This document shows positions 35,142 to 43,337 of a stretch of 64,000 bases of DNA, piece after piece. The position numbers and the translations under genes were made by a program. Position 1 is the stretch's first letter, and each line of letters opens with the position of its first letter. This stretch comes from Marinoscillum luteum (GTDB lineage Bacteria; Bacteroidota; Bacteroidia; Cytophagales; Cyclobacteriaceae), in the NCBI RefSeq assembly GCF_044005705.1, contig NZ_JBIPKE010000020.1:806001-870000 (forward strand). The letters run 5' to 3'. The notes beneath the pieces were generated by a model. It was not told the DNA's origin, did not search any database, and saw only the letters and a program-made list of their open reading frames with translations.

Positions 35142-35576
35142 TTAAGACACCTTGAACATCAGATAGTGCAAAATGTCACATTCGGAAAACTGGTCACCCT
35201 TTTTCTCAAACCCAAACTTCTCATAGAGCGGCACAGCGGTGAGCTGAGCGTGCAAATAGAGGTACTGACCAGATCCTTCCTTTGATCGGACATCGGCAAT
35301 AACAGCCTCCACCAGTTTTGAACCAATCTGCTTACCACGCTGGTTGGCCTTCACCGCAAAGCGCTCTAATTTGATGCCCTTTTCGGTGCGGCGCCACCTC
35401 GCCGCTCCCACCGGCTGTTCATTTTCATCGAGCGCCACAAAGTGGGTGCTGGTGGCTTCAAATTCATCAAACTCGTCGCGAGTAGATACCTTTTGCTCCA
35501 CCACAAAAACCTCCCTCCGAATGGTAAAGGCTTTTTCTTTGAGCTCCTCAGTATTTGCTGTGATTACCCGTATCAT
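35142..35576 (-). CDS. GNAT-family N-acetyltransferase
   Basis: 144 residues. The GNAT core is clear: an N-terminal IRREVFVVEQKVSTRDEFDEFE segment typical of the ElaA/YjcF-like branch, strand pair THFVALDENEQPVGAARWR, and the acetyl-CoA pyrophosphate loop ERFAVKANQRGKQIGSKLV (R/Q-x-x-G-x-G/A with small changes). It ends with the YEKFGFEKKGDQF motif. It acetylates an amine, substrate unknown. Overlaps the phoH stop by four bases, so it is cotranscribed with it. Confidence 0.9.
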   Translation of the reverse strand: MIRVITANTEELKEKAFTIRREVFVVEQKVSTRDEFDEFEATSTHFVALDENEQPVGAARWRRTEKGIKLERFAVKANQRGKQIGSKLVEAVIADVRSKEGSGQYLYLHAQLTAVPLYEKFGFEKKGDQFSECDILHYLMFKVS

Positions 35577-36520
35577 TCTTTTTCTCCCTGCTTGTTGTAT
35601 GCTTTCACGATTTCCTTCACCAATTTGTGCCTGACCACATCCCGATCATCCAACTCCACAAACCCAATGTTCTTGACCTCTTTCAAAACATCCAGCGCAT
35701 CTATAAGCCCCGAACGCTGATTTCTCGGTAAGTCTATCTGAGACTTGTCTCCTGTGATAATCACTTTGGACTCTGGCCCCATCCTGGTCAAGAACATCTT
35801 GATCTGCATGGGTGTAGTATTTTGCGCCTCATCCAGCAGGATATAGGCATCATTCAGCGTACGGCCTCTCATATAAGCCAGAGGCGCTATTTCAATCACC
35901 CCATTTTCACGGTAGTATCTGAGTTTTTCAGTGGGGATCATATCATTGAGCGCATCATAGATCGGTCTGAGGTAAGGATCTATTTTCTCCTTCAGGTCGC
36001 CGGGCAAAAAACCCAGGTTCTCACCAGCCTCTACTGCCGGCCTGGTGATGATGATTTTCTTCACTTCCTTGTTCTTCAGCGCACGCACAGCCAGAGCTAC
36101 TGAAATGTAGGTTTTACCTGTACCCGCAGGCCCTATGGCAAACACCAAATCATTGGCATCCACGGCTTCTACCAGCGCCTTCTGATTCTTGGTTTTGGGA
36201 GAGATCTTAAAACCCCGTGTCCCAAACACCAACACATCATTAGCTCCGGCATGAGAAGAGTTATGTTGTTCCTCATTGATATAGGAGACCACATTTTCAT
36301 GCGTTACCTTACCAAACTTATCGTAATGGTTCAGGAGTGAGTTGAGGATATCATTGATTTTCAGAATCTGAGGTGCGGTACCCTGAATTCGAATCTCATT
36401 GCCCCGCGAGATAATTTTACTCTCGGGAAACGCTGAAGCGATCTCTTTAATGTTTTGATTTTGGATTCCCAAAAAATCCACCAGGGAGATATTATCGAGT
36501 GTTATGACCTTTTCTAGCAA
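35573..36520 (-). CDS. PhoH-family ATPase
   Basis: 315 residues. An N-terminal KH-like region (about 20-80) is followed by the PhoH P-loop domain: FAIGPAGTGKTYISVALA (Walker A near residue 135), VEAGENLGFLPGDLKEKIDPYLRPIYD, and AYILLDEAQNTTPMQ (Walker B). The length and layout match YbeZ-type proteins, which bind RNA and act with the endoribonuclease YbeY in rRNA processing. The first gene of a two-gene unit with the GNAT gene, divergent from the SAM hydrolase. Confidence 0.95.
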   Translation of the reverse strand: MLEKVITLDNISLVDFLGIQNQNIKEIASAFPESKIISRGNEIRIQGTAPQILKINDILNSLLNHYDKFGKVTHENVVSYINEEQHNSSHAGANDVLVFGTRGFKISPKTKNQKALVEAVDANDLVFAIGPAGTGKTYISVALAVRALKNKEVKKIIITRPAVEAGENLGFLPGDLKEKIDPYLRPIYDALNDMIPTEKLRYYRENGVIEIAPLAYMRGRTLNDAYILLDEAQNTTPMQIKMFLTRMGPESKVIITGDKSQIDLPRNQRSGLIDALDVLKEVKNIGFVELDDRDVVRHKLVKEIVKAYNKQGEKE

Positions 36521-36608
36521 ATGAATGAGTGATTTATAAGCGTTTAATTTTTGTTGCTTTTAGAATTTATATTTTTGTGTCAAAATAAAGAAATATTCCG
36601 TCGCTTGT

Positions 36609-37391
36609 ATGGCTCTAGTCACATTTATGTCAGATTTTGGTACAGAAGACCATTACGTAGCGGCGGTAAAAGCTGTTGCCCATAAAATGGGTCCTGAGAC
36701 GCACATTATTGACATTAGCCATGAAATTTATCCTTCAGACATAGGGCATGCTTCCTATGTGTTGAAGAGCGTTTTCAGGGATTTCCCAACCGGCACGGTC
36801 CACCTCTGTGCCATAGACATGAACAGTCGTGAGCCTTCCAAACTCGTAGCGGTGCAACTAGAGGAACATTATTTTGTTGGCTATGATTCCGGTCTGTTTA
36901 GTTTATTAAGTGATCAGCCCCCTACAGCCATGGTGGAGCTGAGCACCAATGACCTGAATGGCTCCACTTTCCTGGCCAAAGACCTGCTGGCCCCTGCTGC
37001 CGTGGCGCTGGCCAATGGTCAAAAAATATCCGAGCTCGGCAAGCCTCTGGATGTGCTCAAGACCCTGTATGCACGTCAGCTCAAAGTGACTAAGCGGGAG
37101 ATCTCTGGCAACATAATCCGGGTAGACCACTATGGAAATCTCATCACCAATATCGTGCACTCGGCATTTGAGACCATCATGAAACTCAATGGTGAAAAAC
37201 CGTACGAAGTGTGCTTTGGCAGGGAGCGCTCCCGCAAAATACACTCCGCCTATCATGAGGTGGAGTCTGGTGAATATTTTATTCTTTTCAATAGCAATCA
37301 ACAACTACAAATAGGTATTAACAAAGGCAATGCATCTGAGCTGCTAGGGCTCCACCTCGATGCGCCTGTCATTATCAACTTCCAATTATGA
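36609..37391 (+). CDS. SAM hydroxide adenosyltransferase (DUF62/SAM hydrolase family)
   Basis: 260 residues. N-terminal catalytic domain: MALVTFMSDFGTEDHYVAAVK (Asp pair of the family), DISHEIYPSDIGHASYVL, VHLCAID and YFVGYDSGLFSLL. The C-terminal beta-barrel has VDHYGNLITNI. Family members split S-adenosylmethionine to adenosine and methionine using water; relatives use halide. The physiological role is unclear. It ends four bases into the ABM-domain gene (ATGA overlap). Confidence 0.92.
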   Translation: MALVTFMSDFGTEDHYVAAVKAVAHKMGPETHIIDISHEIYPSDIGHASYVLKSVFRDFPTGTVHLCAIDMNSREPSKLVAVQLEEHYFVGYDSGLFSLLSDQPPTAMVELSTNDLNGSTFLAKDLLAPAAVALANGQKISELGKPLDVLKTLYARQLKVTKREISGNIIRVDHYGNLITNIVHSAFETIMKLNGEKPYEVCFGRERSRKIHSAYHEVESGEYFILFNSNQQLQIGINKGNASELLGLHLDAPVIINFQL

Positions 37392-37684
37392 TCACCCGTA
37401 TCGTACGTATGTCCTTCACCCCGGAGAAGAAAGACGACTTCCTGGAAATCTTTCATGGGGCCAAGAAGAAAATCAGGGCCATGGAGGGGTGTCAATACCT
37501 ATCCCTACACAGAGATTACCATCACGTCAATGTCTATTATACGCTCAGCAAATGGGATTCTCAGGAGGCGCTGGATCAATATCGTGATTCTGATCTCTTC
37601 AAAACCACCTGGGAAGCCACCAGGAAATGTTTTAACGAAAAAGCGCAGGCCTATTCCCTGAAACAGGAAGTAGAATTAAACTGA
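37388..37684 (+). CDS. Antibiotic-biosynthesis-monooxygenase (ABM) domain protein
   Basis: 98 residues, a single ABM ferredoxin-like dimeric fold: ITRIVRMSFTPEKKDDFLEIF, then KKKIRAMEGCQYLSLHRD and YYTLSKWDSQEALDQYRDSDLFKTTWEAT. Members act as small monooxygenases, haem-degrading enzymes or have unknown roles; the haem-binding residues of IsdG types cannot be confirmed. Start ATG overlaps the upstream stop, so translation is coupled to the SAM hydrolase. Confidence 0.85.
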   Translation: MITRIVRMSFTPEKKDDFLEIFHGAKKKIRAMEGCQYLSLHRDYHHVNVYYTLSKWDSQEALDQYRDSDLFKTTWEATRKCFNEKAQAYSLKQEVELN

Positions 37685-37820
37685 TTGGAAGGTTTAGATT
37701 GAACCAGGAGGATATTCACCGATGAATTCTCAAGGTCTACCGATTAATTAATTGTCATCTCAGGGAATCCAATAATTTTACTCTCGTATAGGTTACATAG
37801 GTTATTTGTACATAGCTGGT

Positions 37821-37858
37821 AAAATCCCCTTCAATCATTTGTTGGGGATTTTTTTTTC
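37821..37858 (+). terminator. Intrinsic terminator
   Basis: Arms AAATCCCC (37822-37829) and GGGGATTT (37844-37851) with a long T-run; ends the SAM hydrolase/ABM unit. The opposite strand also has a short T-run, so it may serve the leftward lipoprotein gene too. Confidence 0.85.
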
Positions 37859-38349
37859 TAGTGCCCCGTGCACATCGCCACCCCATCAAAGAAATAATTC
37901 TCATTCTTCCCCACATTACCGAAGGACAACACCATGTGTTTGAAATAATTATCATTCATATGGACCTTGATACTGGCATCCATCTCCAGGAAACTATCAT
38001 AGGTAAGCACCTCACCATCACTCATTTGTACCCCCTCCAACACGGTAACGCTCTCTCCGGTGGATCCGTCTACAGGATTCAGAGCAAAGGCCAATTCGCC
38101 CACCTCCCGAACAGAACCAAAATGAAGGTGCGCAGGGTGTTCACCACCTTCCGTTGTGTTTTGTAATTTGATATGAAACTCCAGCTGACCGGGAGCCAAC
38201 TCACGCACGGTCACATCTCCACTCACAGGGTTATAATTTGCCCTATAAAGCAAATAAGTAGAGCTTCTCTCGGCAGTCCCTGGCTCATCACCAGTGGAGC
38301 AGGCACTCAAAATCACGAAAACAGAGAAAATCAGCAGAACATTCTTCAT
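37858..38349 (-). CDS. Predicted lipoprotein with CHRD-like domain
   Basis: 163 residues. Signal peptide with lipobox (VILSAC, Cys near residue 17). The mature part resembles CHRD/superoxide-dismutase-like beta-sandwiches: LEFHIKLQNTTEGGEHPAHLHFGS with a His-rich HPAHLHFG, then KVHMNDNYFKHMVLSFGNVGKNE. The function of exported CHRD-like domains is not known; the His residues might bind metal. The match to CHRD is loose. Confidence 0.7.
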   Translation of the reverse strand: MKNVLLIFSVFVILSACSTGDEPGTAERSSTYLLYRANYNPVSGDVTVRELAPGQLEFHIKLQNTTEGGEHPAHLHFGSVREVGELAFALNPVDGSTGESVTVLEGVQMSDGEVLTYDSFLEMDASIKVHMNDNYFKHMVLSFGNVGKNENYFFDGVAMCTGH

Positions 38350-38460
38350 AACAAGGTATTTTAGTTAAGTTAACAATCATCCGGCAGTTATCATTTATTA
38401 TGATTTAACAAAAACTAATAAAAACTTTTTCCGTTCTGTCATTGTCATGAATTTAACCTA

Positions 38461-41394
38461 ATGCAAGAGCTCCTTAATTCACTCGAAGTAGAATTAGAAA
38501 AACTGATTAATGACAAGCTATATACCAGCTTCAAATCGGAGATCAGAAATGAACATTCAGACTTTGAAAGTCTGCAAAAATCCATTTTTCAAACCTACGA
38601 AAACAGTGCCGGGAAGCTAAGCAAGGCAGAACTCAAAGCGGAGATTCTCTCTTTGATCTCTCAATCCTGGAATGCCTCCGACGGGCAGCCTTTCAGCGAG
38701 TTTTCGGCGGGCTATTATGAAGCCGTGCAGGCATGCCTTCAGTCAATACCGGAGACACTGGAAATACCACAGGAAAAAGACCGATTCACCGCACTCAAAA
38801 CAGACTCGTTCCTGCTAAAGTTGGCCAAAGGTGCTAAATCTATTGCTTTTGGCGCTTCTAAGATGCCTGTCCGCACGGCCAATCTCTTTAGGAAAAAGAA
38901 ACAGCCTATCAGCTACTGGAATCACAAGATTCCACTTAGGGCGATTGGGGAATATTACCTTTTGGGCGAGTATATTCAATCTATTTTGGAGGTTCGCGCC
39001 AGGTATTATACCCTTTTTTCCAAGGCCTATCAGGAACTGAAAGAATGGGAAGAATCTGCAGATACCGCAGAATTTACACGGCTTGACTTCAGCCACCTCA
39101 CCAAGTCATTCTCCAAAGTAAGGAAAGACCTGAAAACCGAACTGGTGAACAACCTCCACACCACCATGCAGCAACTGAGAAAAGCTGCCACCACAGTGGA
39201 TACACTTGAGCACAGCCCAAACCGGTACGAAGAGAAAAACCTCATGGCACACCTCCAATCAGCAGATGGGCTATGGCAAAAAGAGGATGCTGGTTGGCAT
39301 AACACTTTCGATGCTTTTTTTGAAGAATGGCGCGCTGACCTGGAGGTATTCAGACTGATTAGCCTGGCTGAATCTGACTTTGTCACCTATCAGTCGGCTC
39401 AGTCAAACAACCTGAGCGAGGACATTGGGGAGGAGCTGGAATCGATCTTCGACTACATACACTCTGCTGTCGGGGATTTAGAAAAATCGAAAGACGAAGA
39501 TTTTTCGCTCACGCTGAAAAAATGCACCTATAAAGCTCAAAAAACCCTGGACCAGGAAGTGATCCCATTGCTGGTGGAGAAGCTTAGCAGCAATCAGATT
39601 ATCAATGCCGTCAACCGGTTTGAGGCTGACCTGAACAGAGCCCTTGAAAATCTCACTACGGAGCGGAAAATAGCTAAGATTCCTACGGACTACCTTTCTC
39701 CTATTGCAATTGCAAATATCACAACGATTTCACCCTATGAGCTCATAGCCTTTGAGATTACCCCTGCTTTCAAGTCACAGCTAGATCGAATCAAAGGAGA
39801 ATTCATCGGCCAGCTGGATGAGAGTGTCACTGTGGCCAGAGATCTGGACCATATGATCACCTTTGGTCTATCTGCAGCTATACAGCAACTTCAGGAACAT
39901 CCGGCTGCCAAAGAGGATGCTCAGAAAGTGGCAATAGAAAGCCTCCGGCGCTCTGAGGAGAGGGTGCGTGATATACAAACTGCTCTGGCGGACATCATAG
40001 ACACCACCAATGAACAGCTGAGAATTGCGCTGAATGACTACACAGAATCGCTCCGACAGCTCACAGTCAACGAAAATGTGCGCGAGATCAGAATGCGGGT
40101 GATGAAAGCCAAGGCCATCCAGCAAACGGAAGCCTATAAGGCTGAGATGAAAGATTCGGCAAAAGCCTATACTTATCAGGCACTTGCTCATGCCAAGGCA
40201 TGGCTAAACAAACTTAAGATACTTCAGCATGACCTCAGCCAACGCTTTATACTCACTTCTAAGAAAGAGACGGCCTCCAAAGAGGTTTCTGACTTCCTGT
40301 CCGAGTCTCAGGAGGTGATCAACGCTTTGCCCATCATCTACAGAAACCTGTATAGAATAGAGCCACTCACAGATCATGAACTTTTTGTAGGCAGGCAGCA
40401 GGAATATGACCAACTGATGGGGGCCTATGCCAACTGGGAAAAAGGAAGAATGGGCTCAGCCGTAATTATCGGTGAAAAATGGAGTGGACTAACCTCATAC
40501 CTCAATTACATTCAGCATCAGTCGCCTTTCAGGTATGCGGTGAACCGGATCACCTGCGAAACAGAATCCTATGGAACTCAACAACTACTGACTTTCCTGC
40601 ACGGACTGCTGGAAAATGATACAGCTGAAACTCCGATACAGTGTGTCAGCGCACTGAATGAAGGACCCCGACGAATTATCATTGTGGAAGACATTCAAAA
40701 CCTCTACCTGAGAAAAGTAGGCGGTTTTGCAAGGCTAAAAGACCTGCTAGAGCTGATCAGCCATACCTCCAAAAACATCTTCTGGATAGCCACAAGTACG
40801 TTGTATACCTGGAACTACTTTCAGAAGACCCTCAATGTTCAGGATGTATTCAGCTACCACATCAAACTGCAACCCCCTACCGCGGTGGAGCTGAGTAACA
40901 TTGTAGCCAAGCGAAATCGCATCAGTGGTTACAAGATTCTATTTGATCCGTCTGAAGATGATCTAAAGTCCAAGAAATTTAAAAATCTAAGCGAAGCAGA
41001 TCAGCAAGCCACTTTGAAGGGGCGCTTTTTCAAAAAACTGATAGATTTCTCCGAAAGCAATATCAGCATGGCCCTGATGTTCTGGTTGCTCTCTACTAAA
41101 TCTGTTGACCAAAATGGCATTGTTATCGGTGATTTCAGAAAGCCCGATCTCGGTTTTCTGATGGCTTTTGATATCGGAAAAGTCCTGGCACTACATCAAC
41201 TGATTCTGCATGACGGGCTCACGCTCAATCAATTTACCATCGTCAATAGGTCTTCTCATCAATCAGCCTTCCTCATGCTATCCATGATGCTCGAAGATGG
41301 TATACTGATTTTTAAAAATGACATCTACACGGTGAACCCGCTGGTATATAGAAGCGTCATCAGCCTCCTGAAAGCTAAAAACCTGATCTACTAA
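38461..41394 (+). CDS. Large helical protein with degenerate AAA/STAND-type nucleotide-binding module
   Basis: 977 residues, no signal peptide or membrane helix. Residues 1 to about 635 are helical and charged with probable coiled coils (for example 485-590). At about 641 begins an AAA_16/STAND-like module: LFVGRQQEYDQL, then GEKWSGLTS where the Walker A motif should be (the Lys is Leu), then RRIIIVEDIQNL (Walker B with Glu-Asp), IFWIATS (sensor 1-like), and a C-terminal winged-helix-like end (DGLTLNQFTIVNRS, LEDGILIFKNDIYTVNPLVYR). It is probably a scaffold or sensor rather than an active ATPase. One base separates it from an MscS gene, so it likely works with that channel. Confidence 0.7.
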   Translation: MQELLNSLEVELEKLINDKLYTSFKSEIRNEHSDFESLQKSIFQTYENSAGKLSKAELKAEILSLISQSWNASDGQPFSEFSAGYYEAVQACLQSIPETLEIPQEKDRFTALKTDSFLLKLAKGAKSIAFGASKMPVRTANLFRKKKQPISYWNHKIPLRAIGEYYLLGEYIQSILEVRARYYTLFSKAYQELKEWEESADTAEFTRLDFSHLTKSFSKVRKDLKTELVNNLHTTMQQLRKAATTVDTLEHSPNRYEEKNLMAHLQSADGLWQKEDAGWHNTFDAFFEEWRADLEVFRLISLAESDFVTYQSAQSNNLSEDIGEELESIFDYIHSAVGDLEKSKDEDFSLTLKKCTYKAQKTLDQEVIPLLVEKLSSNQIINAVNRFEADLNRALENLTTERKIAKIPTDYLSPIAIANITTISPYELIAFEITPAFKSQLDRIKGEFIGQLDESVTVARDLDHMITFGLSAAIQQLQEHPAAKEDAQKVAIESLRRSEERVRDIQTALADIIDTTNEQLRIALNDYTESLRQLTVNENVREIRMRVMKAKAIQQTEAYKAEMKDSAKAYTYQALAHAKAWLNKLKILQHDLSQRFILTSKKETASKEVSDFLSESQEVINALPIIYRNLYRIEPLTDHELFVGRQQEYDQLMGAYANWEKGRMGSAVIIGEKWSGLTSYLNYIQHQSPFRYAVNRITCETESYGTQQLLTFLHGLLENDTAETPIQCVSALNEGPRRIIIVEDIQNLYLRKVGGFARLKDLLELISHTSKNIFWIATSTLYTWNYFQKTLNVQDVFSYHIKLQPPTAVELSNIVAKRNRISGYKILFDPSEDDLKSKKFKNLSEADQQATLKGRFFKKLIDFSESNISMALMFWLLSTKSVDQNGIVIGDFRKPDLGFLMAFDIGKVLALHQLILHDGLTLNQFTIVNRSSHQSAFLMLSMMLEDGILIFKNDIYTVNPLVYRSVISLLKAKNLIY

Positions 41395-41395
41395 A

Positions 41396-42337
41396 ATGAG
41401 ACTATTTACCTACCTCAGCTTATTATTCTTCGCACTTTGCCTGGCAACTTCGGCATATGCACAAGACAGTCTGGCAGTGGATACTGGTGACACGTCTACC
41501 CTGATGATTCAAGTGGAGAATGCCGCTGCCAAAACCAATGTAAGGGACGAAGCACCCAATCTGTCCGAAATTTTCTCCATGGCCAAAATTTTCTGGGCAC
41601 TGGTATTTCTGCTTTCAGGCTACATAGGCATTAGAGTTATCTCCAAAATACTGGAAATACTTGCGGAGCGAAGCACACAGTATCGGATTACCCTGAAAGG
41701 GTTGATTCCGGTGGTACGTATTCTTGGCTGGATTTTCGTGCTGTTCATTATTGTAGCCGGGATTTTTCAGCCTCCTGCAGCTACCATCCTGGCACTATCC
41801 GCCTCTGTGGGTGTTGCCGTGGGTTTTGCCTCTCAGGATATTCTCAAAAACATCTTTGGCGGAGTAATGATCCTTTTTGACAGACCTTTTCAGGTAGGAG
41901 ACAAAATTGAGGTAGGCTCCTACTATGGTGAGGTGACTCAGATAGGGCTTCGTTCCACTCGCGTGGTTACACCGGATGATTCGCTGGTCTCTATTCCCAA
42001 TAGTGAGATTATGAACGGGTCGGTATCCAACTCCAATGCCGGAGAAGCCAACTGTCAGGTAGTGGCTGAAATTTACCTTCCCATCAGCATAGATACAGTG
42101 CGTGTGAGGGAAATCGCCACTCAGGCCGCTCAGGTAAGTAAATATATCTACCTTGCCAAGCCCATAGCCGTACTCTTCTTCAATGAAGTAAAAGACCGAA
42201 AGTCCTATTTAAAAATGAGACTAAAGGCCTATGTAATGGACATCCGCAGTGAATTTGCCTTCAAAAGTGAAATGACGGAGATCGTCATCAAGGCACTCAT
42301 TGATGATCAGTTGATCAACGACCAGGACTTTAACTAA
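41396..42337 (+). CDS. MscS-family mechanosensitive channel
   Basis: 313 residues. A signal peptide (ending AYAQ) and a short exported segment precede three membrane helices (about 63-83, 100-121 and 128-150). The pore helix TM3 has the small-residue pattern LALSASVGVAVGFASQDILKNIFGG. The beta domain has FDRPFQVGDKIEVGSYYGEVTQIGLRSTRVVTPDDSLVSIPNSEI, the core MscS signature, followed by the C-terminal alpha/beta domain. It opens under membrane tension to release solutes, or gates ions. Start is 1 base after the preceding stop; the next gene begins 1 base later. Confidence 0.95.
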   Translation: MRLFTYLSLLFFALCLATSAYAQDSLAVDTGDTSTLMIQVENAAAKTNVRDEAPNLSEIFSMAKIFWALVFLLSGYIGIRVISKILEILAERSTQYRITLKGLIPVVRILGWIFVLFIIVAGIFQPPAATILALSASVGVAVGFASQDILKNIFGGVMILFDRPFQVGDKIEVGSYYGEVTQIGLRSTRVVTPDDSLVSIPNSEIMNGSVSNSNAGEANCQVVAEIYLPISIDTVRVREIATQAAQVSKYIYLAKPIAVLFFNEVKDRKSYLKMRLKAYVMDIRSEFAFKSEMTEIVIKALIDDQLINDQDFN

Positions 42338-42338
42338 A

Positions 42339-43226
42339 ATGCAATACATTCTAGACTTTCTTCAGGGTACTACCGGCAGCAAACTCATTCAGGTGGCCAT
42401 TGTATTGGCCATAGTCTTTTTCATGGTGAAAATGCTGCAAAAAGGACTTAATAAGTACATCAAGAATAGTACTACGTGATATCAGGCCAGAAAGGTAGTG
42501 TCCTTTACAGGCTACATCCTGGCACTGCTCGCGCTGATGCTCATCTACAACTATAAGTTCTCAAACCTTACCCTGGCCCTGGGGGTAGCAGGAGCAGGCA
42601 TTGCTTTTGCCCTGCAGGAGGTGATTGTGAGCATGGCCGGATTTCTGGCGATTCTTTTTGGTAATTTCTATAAAATTGGGGACCGGGTAAAACTCGGTGG
42701 CATCAAAGGGGATGTAGTGGACATTGGCATACTGAGAACCACACTCATGGAGATAGGAGACTGGGTAAATGGCGACTTATACAATGGTAAAATGGTTCGT
42801 GTGGCCAACAGTTTTATTTTCAAAGAACCTGTTTTCAACTACTCCGGAGACTTTCCTTTCCTCTGGGACGAAATCACCATCCCACTCAAGCACAGTAGCG
42901 ACCATCAACTAGCCCGACAGCTCATGCTGGACATCACTACCAACCTTGTGAAAGAATTCACTTTGGAAACCAAGACCCAATGGAATAAACTCACCGACCA
43001 ACTCTATGTGGAAAATGCCCAAATAGACCCTATGGTTACCATGGCCTTTGATGAAAACTGGATCACTTTTACCATCCGCTATGTGGTGGATTTTAAGCGA
43101 CGTAGAATCACAAAAGATCAGCTCTACACACGAATTCTGGAGACTGTTAATCTTCACCAGGACAAGCTCTTCATAGCCTCCGCAGCTTTTGAAGTGACTC
43201 ATATGAATGAACCAGCTAAGCAGTAG
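42339..43226 (+). pseudogene. MscS-family channel interrupted by an in-frame TGA
   Basis: The ATG at 42339 opens a frame (QYILDFLQGTTGSK, one membrane helix VAIVLAIVFFMVK, then GLNKYIKNSTT) that meets TGA at codon 47 (42477-42479). The same frame continues at once with YQARKVVSFTGYILALLAL and the full MscS pore and beta domains (LALGVAGAGIAFALQEV, YKIGDRVKLGGIKGDVVDIGILRTT) to 43226. In relatives this position is commonly Arg, so CGA to TGA is the simplest cause. A GTG at 42498 could restart a 242-residue product lacking the first helix. Pseudogene, phase-variable or sequencing error cannot be told apart. Confidence 0.75.
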
Positions 43227-43337
43227 ACTTTGTCCATCACCCTTTCTGACCTTTGATAGAAATCTGTATTTCCACGTGCAGGGCATTGGTTAAATTACCT
43301 GAAATCAACAATCCCGAATGGAATGACATACAAAACA

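Noticed and set aside
41396..42337. Defence-system label for the AAA-like/MscS operon
   Set aside because: No nuclease, cyclase or toxin domain is visible; only a link by position exists, so no known defence family is named.
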